Assembly (NCBI RefSeq): GCF_049199905.1
Contig: NZ_JBLZPK010000074.1
Location: forward strand, 1-64,000
Source of the DNA: Shinella sp032095155
GTDB taxonomy: Bacteria > Pseudomonadota > Alphaproteobacteria > Rhizobiales > Rhizobiaceae
DNA length: 64,000 nt
Direction of reading: 5' to 3'
Below, piece after piece: positions 8,448 through 16,405 of the stretch (its first letter is position 1; every line of letters begins with the position of its first letter). The position numbers were made by a program, and so were the translations under genes. The notes beneath the pieces were generated by a model. It was not told the origin of the DNA, made no database searches, and saw nothing but the letters and a program-made list of their open reading frames with translations.

Positions 8448-9482
8448 GTGGATTTCAATTATTTCCTGACCAGCTATCTCCCGACGAAGGAGTTCGGCGG
8501 CGAACGGCTCTACAGCGACATGATCGATCAAGCGCTTCTTGCGGAGCGCCTCGGGTTTCGCTCCGTTTCCATCCCCGAACATCACTTGGTCAATGTCCTC
8601 CTGGTGCCTTCCCCGCTGCAAATGGCCGTCAAGATTGCGAGCATGACGAACCGCATCGAGATCACGACGGCGATCGTCGTGTTGCCGGTCCGTGACATGC
8701 GCATCTTTGCGGGCGAAGTGGTGCAGGCGGATATCCTGTGCAATGGCCGCCTTGTGCTTGGCGTCGGTCGTGGTGCCTTTGCCTACGAGGTTGAACGACT
8801 GGGCACGCCGATCGCCGAAACGAGGAAGAAATTCGACGAATCCTTCGATGTGCTCTGCGCCCTCCTGTCGCGAGAAGAGGTTTCCTGGGACGGCGAATAC
8901 TATCGCTTCGAGCCGATTACCATCATGCCAAGGCCGGCGCGGCCGATCCCGATGATGGTCGCGGCCATGGCGCCGGAGGCGATCTACGCCGCCGCAAGCC
9001 GCGGGCTGAGCGTCCAGACGACGCCGCTCCAGGAATCGAATTCCGTTCTGCTGGAACAGGTGGATGCGTTCAAGCGCGGCAAGGCGGCGGCCGGGAAAAA
9101 AGGCAAGAACAGCCGGCTGTCCTTGCAGCGTGTTGCCTATGCCGCGCGGGATGACGCCGATGCAAAACGCTGCGTCGCGTTGATCCATGAGTACTACAAG
9201 CGGTTCGACAACGTCTTTTCCGGCCCAGGCATCGTCAACAAGGGGCTGATTGAGCCGCTTCCCCGCAAGCAGACGGTGGAGGAGCTGGAACGCAACGTTC
9301 TCGTGTGTCCGCCGGCCGAAATGGTCGATCGCCTGGGAGCCTATGAAGAGGCCGGCATTGATGAGGTCATCCTCAGTGGCGGCTTCGGCCAGAGCCAGGC
9401 GGACATGCTTGAGATGATGCACCGCTTCGCATCCGAGGTCGCACCGCACTTTTCTAAGAGCAACCTGAACGCAGTCGCTTGA
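8448..9482 (+). CDS. LLM class flavin-dependent oxidoreductase (copy 1)
   Basis: 344 residues. The GTG at 8448 is chosen because it makes the N-terminus (MDFNYFL-S-YLP) match the paralogue at 13308 and has AAGGGAG about 9 bases before it. The luciferase-like TIM-barrel features are clear: PEHH at residues 43-46, the strand VLPVRDMRIFAGEVVQADIL, and GRLVLGVGRGAFAYEVERLG. Such enzymes use FMNH2 or F420H2; a flavin reductase gene lies at 12261, favouring reduced FMN. It is over half identical by eye to the 13308 enzyme, so the two may form a heterodimer or act in sequence. The substrate is unknown. Confidence 0.88.
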   Translation: MDFNYFLTSYLPTKEFGGERLYSDMIDQALLAERLGFRSVSIPEHHLVNVLLVPSPLQMAVKIASMTNRIEITTAIVVLPVRDMRIFAGEVVQADILCNGRLVLGVGRGAFAYEVERLGTPIAETRKKFDESFDVLCALLSREEVSWDGEYYRFEPITIMPRPARPIPMMVAAMAPEAIYAAASRGLSVQTTPLQESNSVLLEQVDAFKRGKAAAGKKGKNSRLSLQRVAYAARDDADAKRCVALIHEYYKRFDNVFSGPGIVNKGLIEPLPRKQTVEELERNVLVCPPAEMVDRLGAYEEAGIDEVILSGGFGQSQADMLEMMHRFASEVAPHFSKSNLNAVA

Positions 9483-9690
9483 TCGGAAAATCCCATGAAC
9501 GTGTCGAGCCTGAAACTATCTTTGTGGCAACGAATATTGGTAGCGCGCCCGCTTGCGGAGGCAAGTTCTCGTCGTGGTCGCTGGTCGCCGCTTTTCGTGC
9601 CTTTGCCGATCGGAGATTGCGATACGGCCGCGCTCGGTTTGGAGCGGGCTGCGACAGGGTCCAGGCAGAAGCCGGAAAGCACCGTGGCGT

Positions 9691-10338
9691 TCAGTTCGTC
9701 GGTTGAGTAACGGAGTGTTCCGCAGCTGGGAGGACTGCGTTGACCAGTCGGATACAGCCTTCCAGCCCGTTGCGAATGGATGCATCGTTATGATGACGTT
9801 CCCAGTCGAGCCAAAGGCCGTCGAGCATTGCCATTATGCTGTCGGCGAGGAGGGTTACGTCCCCCTCGCTGCCCTGCCTTTCCTCTCGCACCTTCTGAAG
9901 CACGTCCAAGAGATTCAGTCGGTAGCGGTCGTAAAGTTCACGCTCGGTTTCCGCAATTTGCGCATGGGAAAGTGCCGCCGACCAGAGATCGACACGCACA
10001 CGCAGATATTCGTGTTTCAGGAAAGCCGGACTGAAGCCTGTGCCAAGAAAGGCCTTCAGCTGCTCGATCGGCGTTTTCGAGGAACGGCCGACGTCCTGAA
10101 ACGTCGCGTCCAGCAGGGTTCGAGATGCATAGCGGTAGGTCTCGACCAACACCTCGTTCATATCCTTGAAGTGGTAGGTGATGTGGCCCAGCGAGATATT
10201 CGAGTGCTCGGCGATTTTCCGCGCGGTCAGCTTCGCATATCCGACGTCCTGGATGCACTGAAAGGCCGCCTCGATGATTTCCGCCCGCCGATCCTCCGAG
10301 GAGCGAAAGGTGCGTTGCTTCTTCTTGGCTTCAGTCAC
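9691..10338 (-). CDS. TetR-family regulator, BetI-like
   Basis: 215 residues. The N-terminal DNA-binding domain has the TetR pattern (IIEAAFQCIQDVGYAKLTARKIAEHSNISLGHITYHFKDMNEVL, roughly residues 20-63). The C-terminal part contains SIMAMLDGLWLDWERH, the mark of BetI-type C-terminal domains, where BetI responds to choline. It diverges from the 10565 operon, and a strong double operator lies between them at 10475-10510, making autoregulation and repression of that operon likely. A second operator copy lies at 3693-3727. The neighbouring ProVWX-like importer makes a quaternary-amine effector an attractive but untested idea. Confidence 0.88.
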   Translation of the reverse strand: MTEAKKKQRTFRSSEDRRAEIIEAAFQCIQDVGYAKLTARKIAEHSNISLGHITYHFKDMNEVLVETYRYASRTLLDATFQDVGRSSKTPIEQLKAFLGTGFSPAFLKHEYLRVRVDLWSAALSHAQIAETERELYDRYRLNLLDVLQKVREERQGSEGDVTLLADSIMAMLDGLWLDWERHHNDASIRNGLEGCIRLVNAVLPAAEHSVTQPTN

Positions 10339-10459
10339 GCTGCATCCTCTTCATCTGTCCGCGCCCCATATTCATCGCACATCGCGCTCCAGGCAAGAGC
10401 ATGGCGTCGCGCATTCGCGGCCCGTTCAATCAACCGTCTCCTAAGTCACACTTTCCGTA

Positions 10460-10510
10460 TTGACAAGACGAATGGTACAGATGTACGAAATAGAAATCGT
10501 ACGGATGTAC
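10460..10510 (+). promoter_or_regulatory. promoter with double GTAC-N2-ATGTAC operator
   Basis: TTGACA at 10460-10465 is a good -35 box; GTACAGATGTAC (10475-10486) and GTACGGATGTAC (10499-10510), 12 bases apart, cover the expected -10 and start region. Repressor binding would block the polymerase. The divergent TetR-family gene at 9691-10338 is the obvious regulator. The same layout recurs at 3682-3730. Confidence 0.75.
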
Positions 10511-10564
10511 AAATATTCGACGTTGCGGCCCTGCACTGAAGCGGCGCCATTGGGGGAGAAAGAA

Positions 10565-12157
10565 ATGAGCAATTTCGACTGGGATCGTCTTTCCAAGCGC
10601 AACCTCTCCCGCCGAGGGGTTCTGAAGGGTGCGGCCGCCATCGGTGGCGCGGCAATGCTCGGCGGGCTCTCCCTGCCGGGGACGGCGCGGGCTGAGCCCG
10701 TGCGCGGTGGCACGCTGACGATGGGGCTGGGCGGCGCCAACACCACGGACACGCTCGACCCGGCTCTCGCCTGGGACGATTTCATGATGGCGCTGAGCTA
10801 TGGCGGCCTGCGCAGCAATCTCATCGAACTCGATGCGGATGGCAATGCGGTCGGGGAGCTGGCAGAAAGCTGGGAATCGAGCGCGGACGCCAAGACCTGG
10901 ATCTTCCGCCTGCGCAAGGGCGTCGAGTTCCACAATGGCAAATCGCTGGACGTCAATGACGTGATCGCGTCGATCAACCATCATCGTGGCGGGAAGACCA
11001 CATCGCTTGCAAAGAGCATCTTTTCCCAGATTGCTGACGTAAAGGCAGAGGGTGCCACAAGCGTCCGAATCGAGCTTGCTGCCGGCAATGCCGATCTCGC
11101 CATTCTCCTTTCCGACTATCATCTCGGCGTCATGCCGGCGAATGCCGACGGCAGCGTCGACTGGCAGTCGGGCATGGGTACCGGTGGCTACAAGCTGGAA
11201 AGCTTCGAGGCGGGCGTGCGGGCCACCGCAACACGGTTTGCCAATTACTGGAAACAGGGGCGCGCCCACGTCGATGCGGTCGAGTTGATCGCGATCAACG
11301 ACGTCACCGCGCGCCAGAGCGCGCTGGTCACCGGCCAGATCAACGTGATGAACCGCGTTGATCTGAAGACCATCGCCCTGCTGCAGCGCGCCGGCAAGGT
11401 GCGTGTCGATGAGGTGCAGGGCTATTGCCATGCCACCATGCCGATGCTGGTCGATATCAAGCCCTATGACGACAAGAACGTTCGCATGGCGCTGAAACAT
11501 GCAATCGACCGTGAACAGTGGGTTGCGACGCTTTTGCAAGGGCATGGTGTCGTTGGAAACGACCACCCGATCCCGGCCAACCAACGCTATTTCAATGCTG
11601 AACTGCCGCAGCGTGCCTACGATCCGGACAAGGCGAAGCACTATCTGAAGCAGTCGGGCCTCGACAGCCTGTCAGTCGAGCTCAGCGCTTCTGACGCGGC
11701 GTTTGCGACTGCTGTCGATGCAGCCGTCGTGTTCAAGGAATCCGCTTCCGCCGCTGGGATAGACATCAACGTGAAGCGCGAGCCAAGCGACGGCTACTGG
11801 AGCAATGTGTGGGCGAAGAAGCCGTTCTGCACCTGCTACTGGACCGGTCGCCCGACCCCTGACGCCATCTTCTCGCTGATCTACGCCAAGGGCGCGTCCT
11901 TCGGCGATACGCATTGGGACAACGAGCGCTTCAATAGCCTTCTCCTCGAGGCGCGTGCAGAACTCGATGAGGTGAAGCGCAAGGACATGTATGGCGAGAT
12001 GCAGGCCATCGTAAGCGACGACGGCGGCACCATCGTTCCGATGTTCATGAACTACGTCAATGGACTGGGCGAGGCGGTACAGACCCCCGAGCGCCAGAAC
12101 GCCGATTTGCCGCTGGATGGCATGAAGGCGATTGAACGCTGGTGGGTTACGGCCTGA
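10565..12157 (+). CDS. ABC transporter substrate-binding protein, oligopeptide/nickel (family 5) type
   Basis: 530 residues, normal for the DppA/OppA family. The N-terminus has a twin-arginine signal (SRRGVLKGAAAIGGAAMLGG then LPGTARA), so it is exported folded. The family-5 core is clear: LDPALAWDDFMMALSYGGL, LAESWESS...WIFRLRKGVEFHNGK, and later RMALKHAIDREQWV. Start 10565 follows GGGGGAGAAAGAA. It heads the operon below the TetR operator, and its permeases and ATPase come later at 15452-18949. Many family members carry non-peptide ligands such as opines, sugars or aromatic compounds, so the ligand should not be assumed to be a peptide. Confidence 0.9.
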   Translation: MSNFDWDRLSKRNLSRRGVLKGAAAIGGAAMLGGLSLPGTARAEPVRGGTLTMGLGGANTTDTLDPALAWDDFMMALSYGGLRSNLIELDADGNAVGELAESWESSADAKTWIFRLRKGVEFHNGKSLDVNDVIASINHHRGGKTTSLAKSIFSQIADVKAEGATSVRIELAAGNADLAILLSDYHLGVMPANADGSVDWQSGMGTGGYKLESFEAGVRATATRFANYWKQGRAHVDAVELIAINDVTARQSALVTGQINVMNRVDLKTIALLQRAGKVRVDEVQGYCHATMPMLVDIKPYDDKNVRMALKHAIDREQWVATLLQGHGVVGNDHPIPANQRYFNAELPQRAYDPDKAKHYLKQSGLDSLSVELSASDAAFATAVDAAVVFKESASAAGIDINVKREPSDGYWSNVWAKKPFCTCYWTGRPTPDAIFSLIYAKGASFGDTHWDNERFNSLLLEARAELDEVKRKDMYGEMQAIVSDDGGTIVPMFMNYVNGLGEAVQTPERQNADLPLDGMKAIERWWVTA

Positions 12158-12177
12158 CACAATCTCCTGCTCGCCCG

Positions 12178-12195
12178 CCGCCGTCTAAACGGCGG
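12178..12195 (+). terminator. stem-loop after the family-5 binding protein gene
   Basis: CCGCCGT, loop CTAA, ACGGCGG, flanked by further pairing GC-rich arms (GCCCG / CGGGC). It sits 20 bases after the stop and 65 bases before the next gene. No T tract follows, so it probably stabilises or partly terminates the abundant binding-protein message. Confidence 0.55.
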
Positions 12196-12260
12196 AAGCG
12201 GGGCGGGCGCTATCAGCCGGCGAAATCGGCCACGGCCAAACTTGAAATCGAGGACTTGGG

Positions 12261-13280
12261 ATGACGCACACCTGGGTGGATGCGAACGACTGCGAGCGCC
12301 GTCTCTTCCGCGACATGCTTGGCTCCTTCATGACCGGCGTGACCGTGGTGTCGACACGCAGTGAGGATAGGACGGTTCGCGCCTTTACGGCCAACTCCTT
12401 CACCTCGGTATCGCTCGATCCACCGCTGGTGCTGGTGTGTCTCGCGAAAACCTCCGGCAGCTACGAGACTTTCGTCGCTGCCGAGAATTTCAGCATCAGC
12501 GTGCTGGGCGATTGGCAGCGCCAGATGTCGAATGCGTTCGCCTCGCGCGATCCGTCGATGAAGGCGGAGGCACTGGCAAGGCTCGCCGGCGCGGATGTGC
12601 CCTTCGTGGACGAAAGCCTGGCAACCATGATCTGCCGGCGCGACCGGGTCATCGATGCAGGCGATCACATCATCCTGCTCGGCGCAGTGAATCGTTTCCA
12701 GTCGAAGAACGGCCAGCCGCTCGGCTACTTCCGTGGCGGTTATGTCGGCTTCGGGCTTGCCGTGCGCGAGCTGGAACAGCTTGGCGCGCCTCTCTTCGTC
12801 GGAGGCCTTCTTGAACGCGACGGTAAAGTTCTGCTCTGCCGGCGGCAGGGCAGCGATCGCTGGGAATTGCCGGGAGCGGCACTTTCAGCCGGCGAGCAGC
12901 ACACCGGCGTGCTGCGTTCGCTGTTTGCCCGCTTCGGCATTCCGGCGGAAGCCTCGCTTCTCTACTCCCTGTTCCAGGAGGTGGGCGAGCGGCGCACGAC
13001 GATGATGTTTTCCGTCGAAAGCAATGGCGAGGCCGAGCCGGAAAGCGCGAACGGCATCGAGGCCCGCCTGTTCGGCGTTCAGGAACGCCCTTGGGAGCTG
13101 ATCGACGGCGAGATGAAACAGGGCATGTTGCAGCGCTTCTTCCGGGAACGCGAGGCCGGCTGCTTCGGCATCTATTACGACACCGCTGACGGAGGCCGCG
13201 TTGTGGCCCTCGATGGCAAGCCGCGCCCCTGGGCCGAATGGCCGCCCGACCTGTCCGCAAAGCCGGCGACTGCCCGCTAG
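12261..13280 (+). CDS. flavin reductase fused to a degenerate Nudix-like domain
   Basis: 339 residues in two domains. Residues 10-165 are a HpaC/ActVB-type flavin reductase (FMTGVTVVST, AFTANSFTSVSLDPPLVLVCLA, GDH at 134-136 and GYFRGGY), which supplies reduced FMN to two-component oxygenases. Residues 178-255 resemble a Nudix fold (FVGGLLERDGKVLLCRRQ, then LPGAALSAGE), but the box has lost the REXXEE glutamates: RSLFARFG stands in their place at 219-226. Hydrolase activity is therefore unlikely; a sensor or docking role is possible. It lies 27 bases before the second LLM enzyme and is its likely electron partner. The fusion is unusual. Confidence 0.85.
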   Translation: MTHTWVDANDCERRLFRDMLGSFMTGVTVVSTRSEDRTVRAFTANSFTSVSLDPPLVLVCLAKTSGSYETFVAAENFSISVLGDWQRQMSNAFASRDPSMKAEALARLAGADVPFVDESLATMICRRDRVIDAGDHIILLGAVNRFQSKNGQPLGYFRGGYVGFGLAVRELEQLGAPLFVGGLLERDGKVLLCRRQGSDRWELPGAALSAGEQHTGVLRSLFARFGIPAEASLLYSLFQEVGERRTTMMFSVESNGEAEPESANGIEARLFGVQERPWELIDGEMKQGMLQRFFREREAGCFGIYYDTADGGRVVALDGKPRPWAEWPPDLSAKPATAR

Positions 13281-13307
13281 GACAGCAAGAAACGAGGACA
13301 TATCACG

Positions 13308-14333
13308 ATGGATTTCAACCACTTCCTATCCAGCTACCTGCCCGATCCCAGCTACGGGGGCACCCGGCTCTATCGCGACATGGTCGAACAGGCCGCGCAG
13401 GCCGAAAAATGCGGCTACCGCGGCGTGTCGATCCCGGAGCATCACTTGATCAACATCCTGCTCGTGCCGTCGCCATTGCAGCTCGCCGTCAAGATCGCTT
13501 CAGTTACGTCCCGCATCGAACTGGTGACCTCGATTGCGGTATTGCCGATCCGCGACATGCGGGTTTTCGCCGGTGAGGTGGTGCAGGCCGACATGCTCTG
13601 TGATGGGCGCCTGGTTCTCGGTGTCGGCCGTGGCGCCTTCGCGTATGAGGTCGACCGCCTCGGCACGCCGATCGAGAAGACCAAGAAGAAATTCGAGGAA
13701 TCGCTTGCGGTGTTGGAAGCGCTGCTGACGCAGGAGGAGGTTTCCTGGGATGGCGATTACTACACGTTCGATCCGATCACCGTAATGCCGCGCCCCGAGC
13801 GGGTGATCCCACTGATGCTGGCCGTGATGGCGCCGGAAGGCATCTACCATACGGCGCGCAAGGGCTATCATGTGCAGACGACGCCGTTGCAGGCCTCTCA
13901 TACGATTCTGCTGGAGCAGGTCAACGCCTTCCGCCGCGGCCAGATCGAAAGTGGCAAAGACAACCGCCTCGCACTTCAGCGCGGCATCTATCTCGCGCGT
14001 GACGCGGCGGATGCGCGTGCCAAACTCGAGCTTGCCTCCATCTACTACCAGCGTTTCGATAACGTCTATAGCGGTCCAGGCATCGTGGACAACGGCTGTA
14101 TCCGTCCATTGCCGCGCAAGCAGACGATTGAGGAGCTCGGCCGCAGCCTGATCATTTGCGAGACGAACGAGATGATCGACCGTCTCGCGGCCTACTCGGA
14201 GGCCGGTATCGACGAGGTGATCGTCACTTCGAACTTTGGCCAGGAGCAATCCGAAACGCTGGACATGATGGCCCGGTTTTCATCCGAGGTCATGCCGCAG
14301 CTTTCCGGAATTCGCCAGAAATCCGTCGCGTGA
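13308..14333 (+). CDS. LLM class flavin-dependent oxidoreductase (copy 2)
   Basis: 341 residues, a close paralogue of the 8448-9482 enzyme along its whole length. It shares MDFN-FL-SYLP, the PEHH motif near residue 45, VLPIRDMRVFAGEVVQADML and GRLVLGVGRGAFAYEVDRLGTPI. Like bacterial luciferase and SsuD/NtaA relatives it should bind reduced flavin in a TIM barrel and insert oxygen into its substrate. The flavin reductase gene directly upstream, a tautomerase 35 bases downstream and a hydrolase after that suggest oxidation, isomerisation and hydrolysis of one compound. Loop differences from copy 1 (after LLEQVNAFRRGQ) point to different substrates or unequal subunits. Confidence 0.9.
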   Translation: MDFNHFLSSYLPDPSYGGTRLYRDMVEQAAQAEKCGYRGVSIPEHHLINILLVPSPLQLAVKIASVTSRIELVTSIAVLPIRDMRVFAGEVVQADMLCDGRLVLGVGRGAFAYEVDRLGTPIEKTKKKFEESLAVLEALLTQEEVSWDGDYYTFDPITVMPRPERVIPLMLAVMAPEGIYHTARKGYHVQTTPLQASHTILLEQVNAFRRGQIESGKDNRLALQRGIYLARDAADARAKLELASIYYQRFDNVYSGPGIVDNGCIRPLPRKQTIEELGRSLIICETNEMIDRLAAYSEAGIDEVIVTSNFGQEQSETLDMMARFSSEVMPQLSGIRQKSVA

Positions 14334-14368
14334 ATGCGACATCTCAACCCAACAATCGAGGAATGACC

Positions 14369-14587
14369 ATGCCCGTAATCAAGATCGAAATGTTTCCCGG
14401 CCGTACGCTCGAACAGAAGCGCGCCATCGCGAAGGCAGTCAACGACAGCTTCGTTGAATCCGCCAAGGCAACGCCGCAGTCGGTCCACATCATCTTCAGC
14501 GAGATCGCGCAGGACGATTGGGCTGTTGCCGGAGAGCTTTGCTCGGATCGGGCTGCAGCTGCCGCCGCGTTAGCCGAAAAGAAGTGA
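14369..14587 (+). CDS. 4-oxalocrotonate tautomerase family protein
   Basis: 72 residues. Two in-frame ATGs exist at 14363 and 14369; the second is chosen because these enzymes need Pro immediately after the removed Met, and the second gives ATG-CCC with GAGGA six bases before. Numbering from Pro-1, Arg-11 is kept, but 4-OT Arg-39 is His and Phe-50 is Trp, so the active site differs from classical 4-OT. The family turns enols into keto forms or hydrolyses haloacrylates. It sits between the LLM enzyme and a hydrolase, matching a ring-oxidation pathway in which an enol or dienol product must be tautomerised. Confidence 0.88.
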   Translation: MPVIKIEMFPGRTLEQKRAIAKAVNDSFVESAKATPQSVHIIFSEIAQDDWAVAGELCSDRAAAAAALAEKK

Positions 14588-14598
14588 GGCTTTCCACG

Positions 14599-15375
14599 AT
14601 GAGCAAGGCAATTGATTGCGCCTATGCGATCGAGGGGCAGGGGCCTGCGCTGTTCCTGATCCATGGTATCGGTGCACGCAAGACAGGCTGGACGAAGATC
14701 GTCGAGCAGCTGAAAGATCAGTTCACCTGCATTTCCTATGACCTGCGCGGCCATGGTGGTTCGCCGCTTCCCGAGGGCCGCTTCGGTCTCGACGATCTGG
14801 TCGACGACCTGGAGGCGCTGCGCGCCAAGCTTGGCATCGAGACGGCGCATTTCGCCGGACACTCGCTGGGCGGCATGATCGGCCCGGCCTATGCGCGCCG
14901 TCATCCCGAGCGGGTGCTTTCGCTCGGCCTGCTGTCGACGGCAGCATTTCGCACCGAAGACGACAGTTCCAAGGTGAAGGCCGTCGTCACCGCGATGCGC
15001 GAGAAGGGTATTCCCCAGGTTCTCGATACGCTGACGGCGCGCTGGTTCACAGACGATTTCGCAGCCGCTCGGCCGGATGTCATCGAATGGCGTAAGAAGC
15101 AGGTTGTCGATACCGACGGGGACGTGTTCCTGAACGTCTTCGACATCTACGCCGAGACGGAAATGAGCCCGTGGCTGCACGAGGTGAGCGCGCCCACGCT
15201 GGTGCTTACGGGCGAACTCGACGGCGGCTGCAATCCGCGGCTCAACAAACAGATCGCCGAAGCGCTGCCGAATTCCGAACTGATCATCCTCGATGGCCTC
15301 AAGCACGCCATCCTGATCGAAGCTTCTGAGCGGGTTGGCCGACCGATGAAGGCCTTCCTGCAACAACACGCCTGA
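14599..15375 (+). CDS. alpha/beta hydrolase
   Basis: 258 residues. LFLIHGIGARKTGW supplies the oxyanion region, GHSLGG near residue 90 the nucleophile elbow with catalytic Ser, GELDGG the acid region and GLKHAILIE the catalytic His. Start ATG 14599 lies 11 bases after the tautomerase stop. It is most like 3-oxoadipate enol-lactonase and MhpC-type enzymes, but the substrate is not determined. It is a paralogue of the truncated hydrolase at 1-321, so this window has the hydrolase, like the LLM enzyme, in two copies. It ends just before an intrinsic-terminator-like hairpin. Confidence 0.9.
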   Translation: MSKAIDCAYAIEGQGPALFLIHGIGARKTGWTKIVEQLKDQFTCISYDLRGHGGSPLPEGRFGLDDLVDDLEALRAKLGIETAHFAGHSLGGMIGPAYARRHPERVLSLGLLSTAAFRTEDDSSKVKAVVTAMREKGIPQVLDTLTARWFTDDFAAARPDVIEWRKKQVVDTDGDVFLNVFDIYAETEMSPWLHEVSAPTLVLTGELDGGCNPRLNKQIAEALPNSELIILDGLKHAILIEASERVGRPMKAFLQQHA

Positions 15376-15385
15376 TCGGCGTGGA

Positions 15386-15420
15386 CTGCGCACGGCGCGC
15401 ATCGCCGTGCGCAGTTATTT
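15386..15420 (+). terminator. terminator-like hairpin inside the catabolic operon
   Basis: Perfect 11-bp stem CTGCGCACGGC / GCCGTGCGCAG (15386-15396, 15404-15414) with a 7-base loop, followed by TTATTT. It has the form of a weak intrinsic terminator and lies between the hydrolase and the first permease, so it could set a lower level of the membrane subunits. Confidence 0.65.
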
Positions 15421-15451
15421 CAAACAGCGGCAAGTGTGAACGGGATCGGTC

Positions 15452-16405
15452 ATGCGCAACATTCTTGTTCTCATCGCCAATCGGTTGGCGACCGGCGTGC
15501 TCACGCTCTGGATCGTATCGGTGATCATTTTTCTCGGCGTGTCCGCCTTGCCCGGCGACATCGCGACCGAAGTACTGGGCCAGGGGGCATCGCCCGAGAC
15601 GGTCGCCGCCTTCCGCATCCAGCTTGGCCTCGACCTGCCGCTGCATGAGCGCTATGTCGCCTGGCTTTCCGGCATCCTGCACGGCGATTTCGGCACATCG
15701 CTCGCCAACCACCGACCGATCGGCGATCTCGTCTTCGGCCGCCTGTCGAGCACGCTGGAGCTGGCGCTTCTGGCCGCCGTCATGGCTGTGCCCCTTGCGC
15801 TCGCACTCGGCATCCTTGCCGCGCTCTACCGCAACGGTGTCTTCGATCGCGCAATCAACATGCTGACGCTGACATCGATCTCCTTTCCCGAATTCTTCGT
15901 CGCCTATGTGCTGATCCTGTTCCTTTCGGTGAAGGCAGGTCTGCTGCCCAGCCTTGCCGGTTCCAGCGACGGCACGGTTCTCGGGCGCGTCGAGGGCATG
16001 ATCCTGCCGGCCTTGACGCTGACGCTGGTGGTCGTGGCCCATATGATGCGCATGACGCGCGCCGCGTTGATTGGAGTGCTCGCCAGTCCCTATATCGAGA
16101 TGGCCAAGCTGAAGGGCGTTTCGCCCCTCGGCATCATAACGCGCCATGCCCTGCCGAATGCGCTTGCCCCGATCATCAACGTCGTGGTGCTGAACCTCGC
16201 CTATTTGATTGTCGGCGTGGTCGTCGTCGAGGTGGTGTTCGTCTATCCCGGTCTCGGCCAGCTGATGGTCGACAGCGTCCAGAAGCGCGACATTCCGGTG
16301 GTGCAGGCGTGCAGCCTGATCTTCGCCGCAACCTACATCCTCCTCAACCTGACGGCCGATATTCTCGCAACGGCGACAAATCCACGCCTGTTGCATCGCC
16401 GATGA
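15452..16405 (+). CDS. ABC transporter permease, DppB/OppB type
   Basis: 317 residues with about six membrane segments. The N-terminus (NILVLIANRLATGVLTLWIVSVIIFLGV) and the conserved LGLDLPLHERY-WL-G-L-GDFG-S block identify the DppB subfamily. The coupling loop KLKGVSPLGIITRHALPNALAPI lies near residue 215. It pairs with the 16402-17331 permease and overlaps it by ATGA. It serves the binding protein encoded at 10565, five genes upstream, an order in which enzyme genes have been placed between the transporter parts. Confidence 0.92.
   Translation: MRNILVLIANRLATGVLTLWIVSVIIFLGVSALPGDIATEVLGQGASPETVAAFRIQLGLDLPLHERYVAWLSGILHGDFGTSLANHRPIGDLVFGRLSSTLELALLAAVMAVPLALALGILAALYRNGVFDRAINMLTLTSISFPEFFVAYVLILFLSVKAGLLPSLAGSSDGTVLGRVEGMILPALTLTLVVVAHMMRMTRAALIGVLASPYIEMAKLKGVSPLGIITRHALPNALAPIINVVVLNLAYLIVGVVVVEVVFVYPGLGQLMVDSVQKRDIPVVQACSLIFAATYILLNLTADILATATNPRLLHRR

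Noticed and set aside
9479..9710. Small frames between the first LLM gene and the TetR gene
   Set aside because: Two overlapping plus-strand frames and one minus-strand frame exist, none with a ribosome site or a family; they overlap the TetR 3' end.
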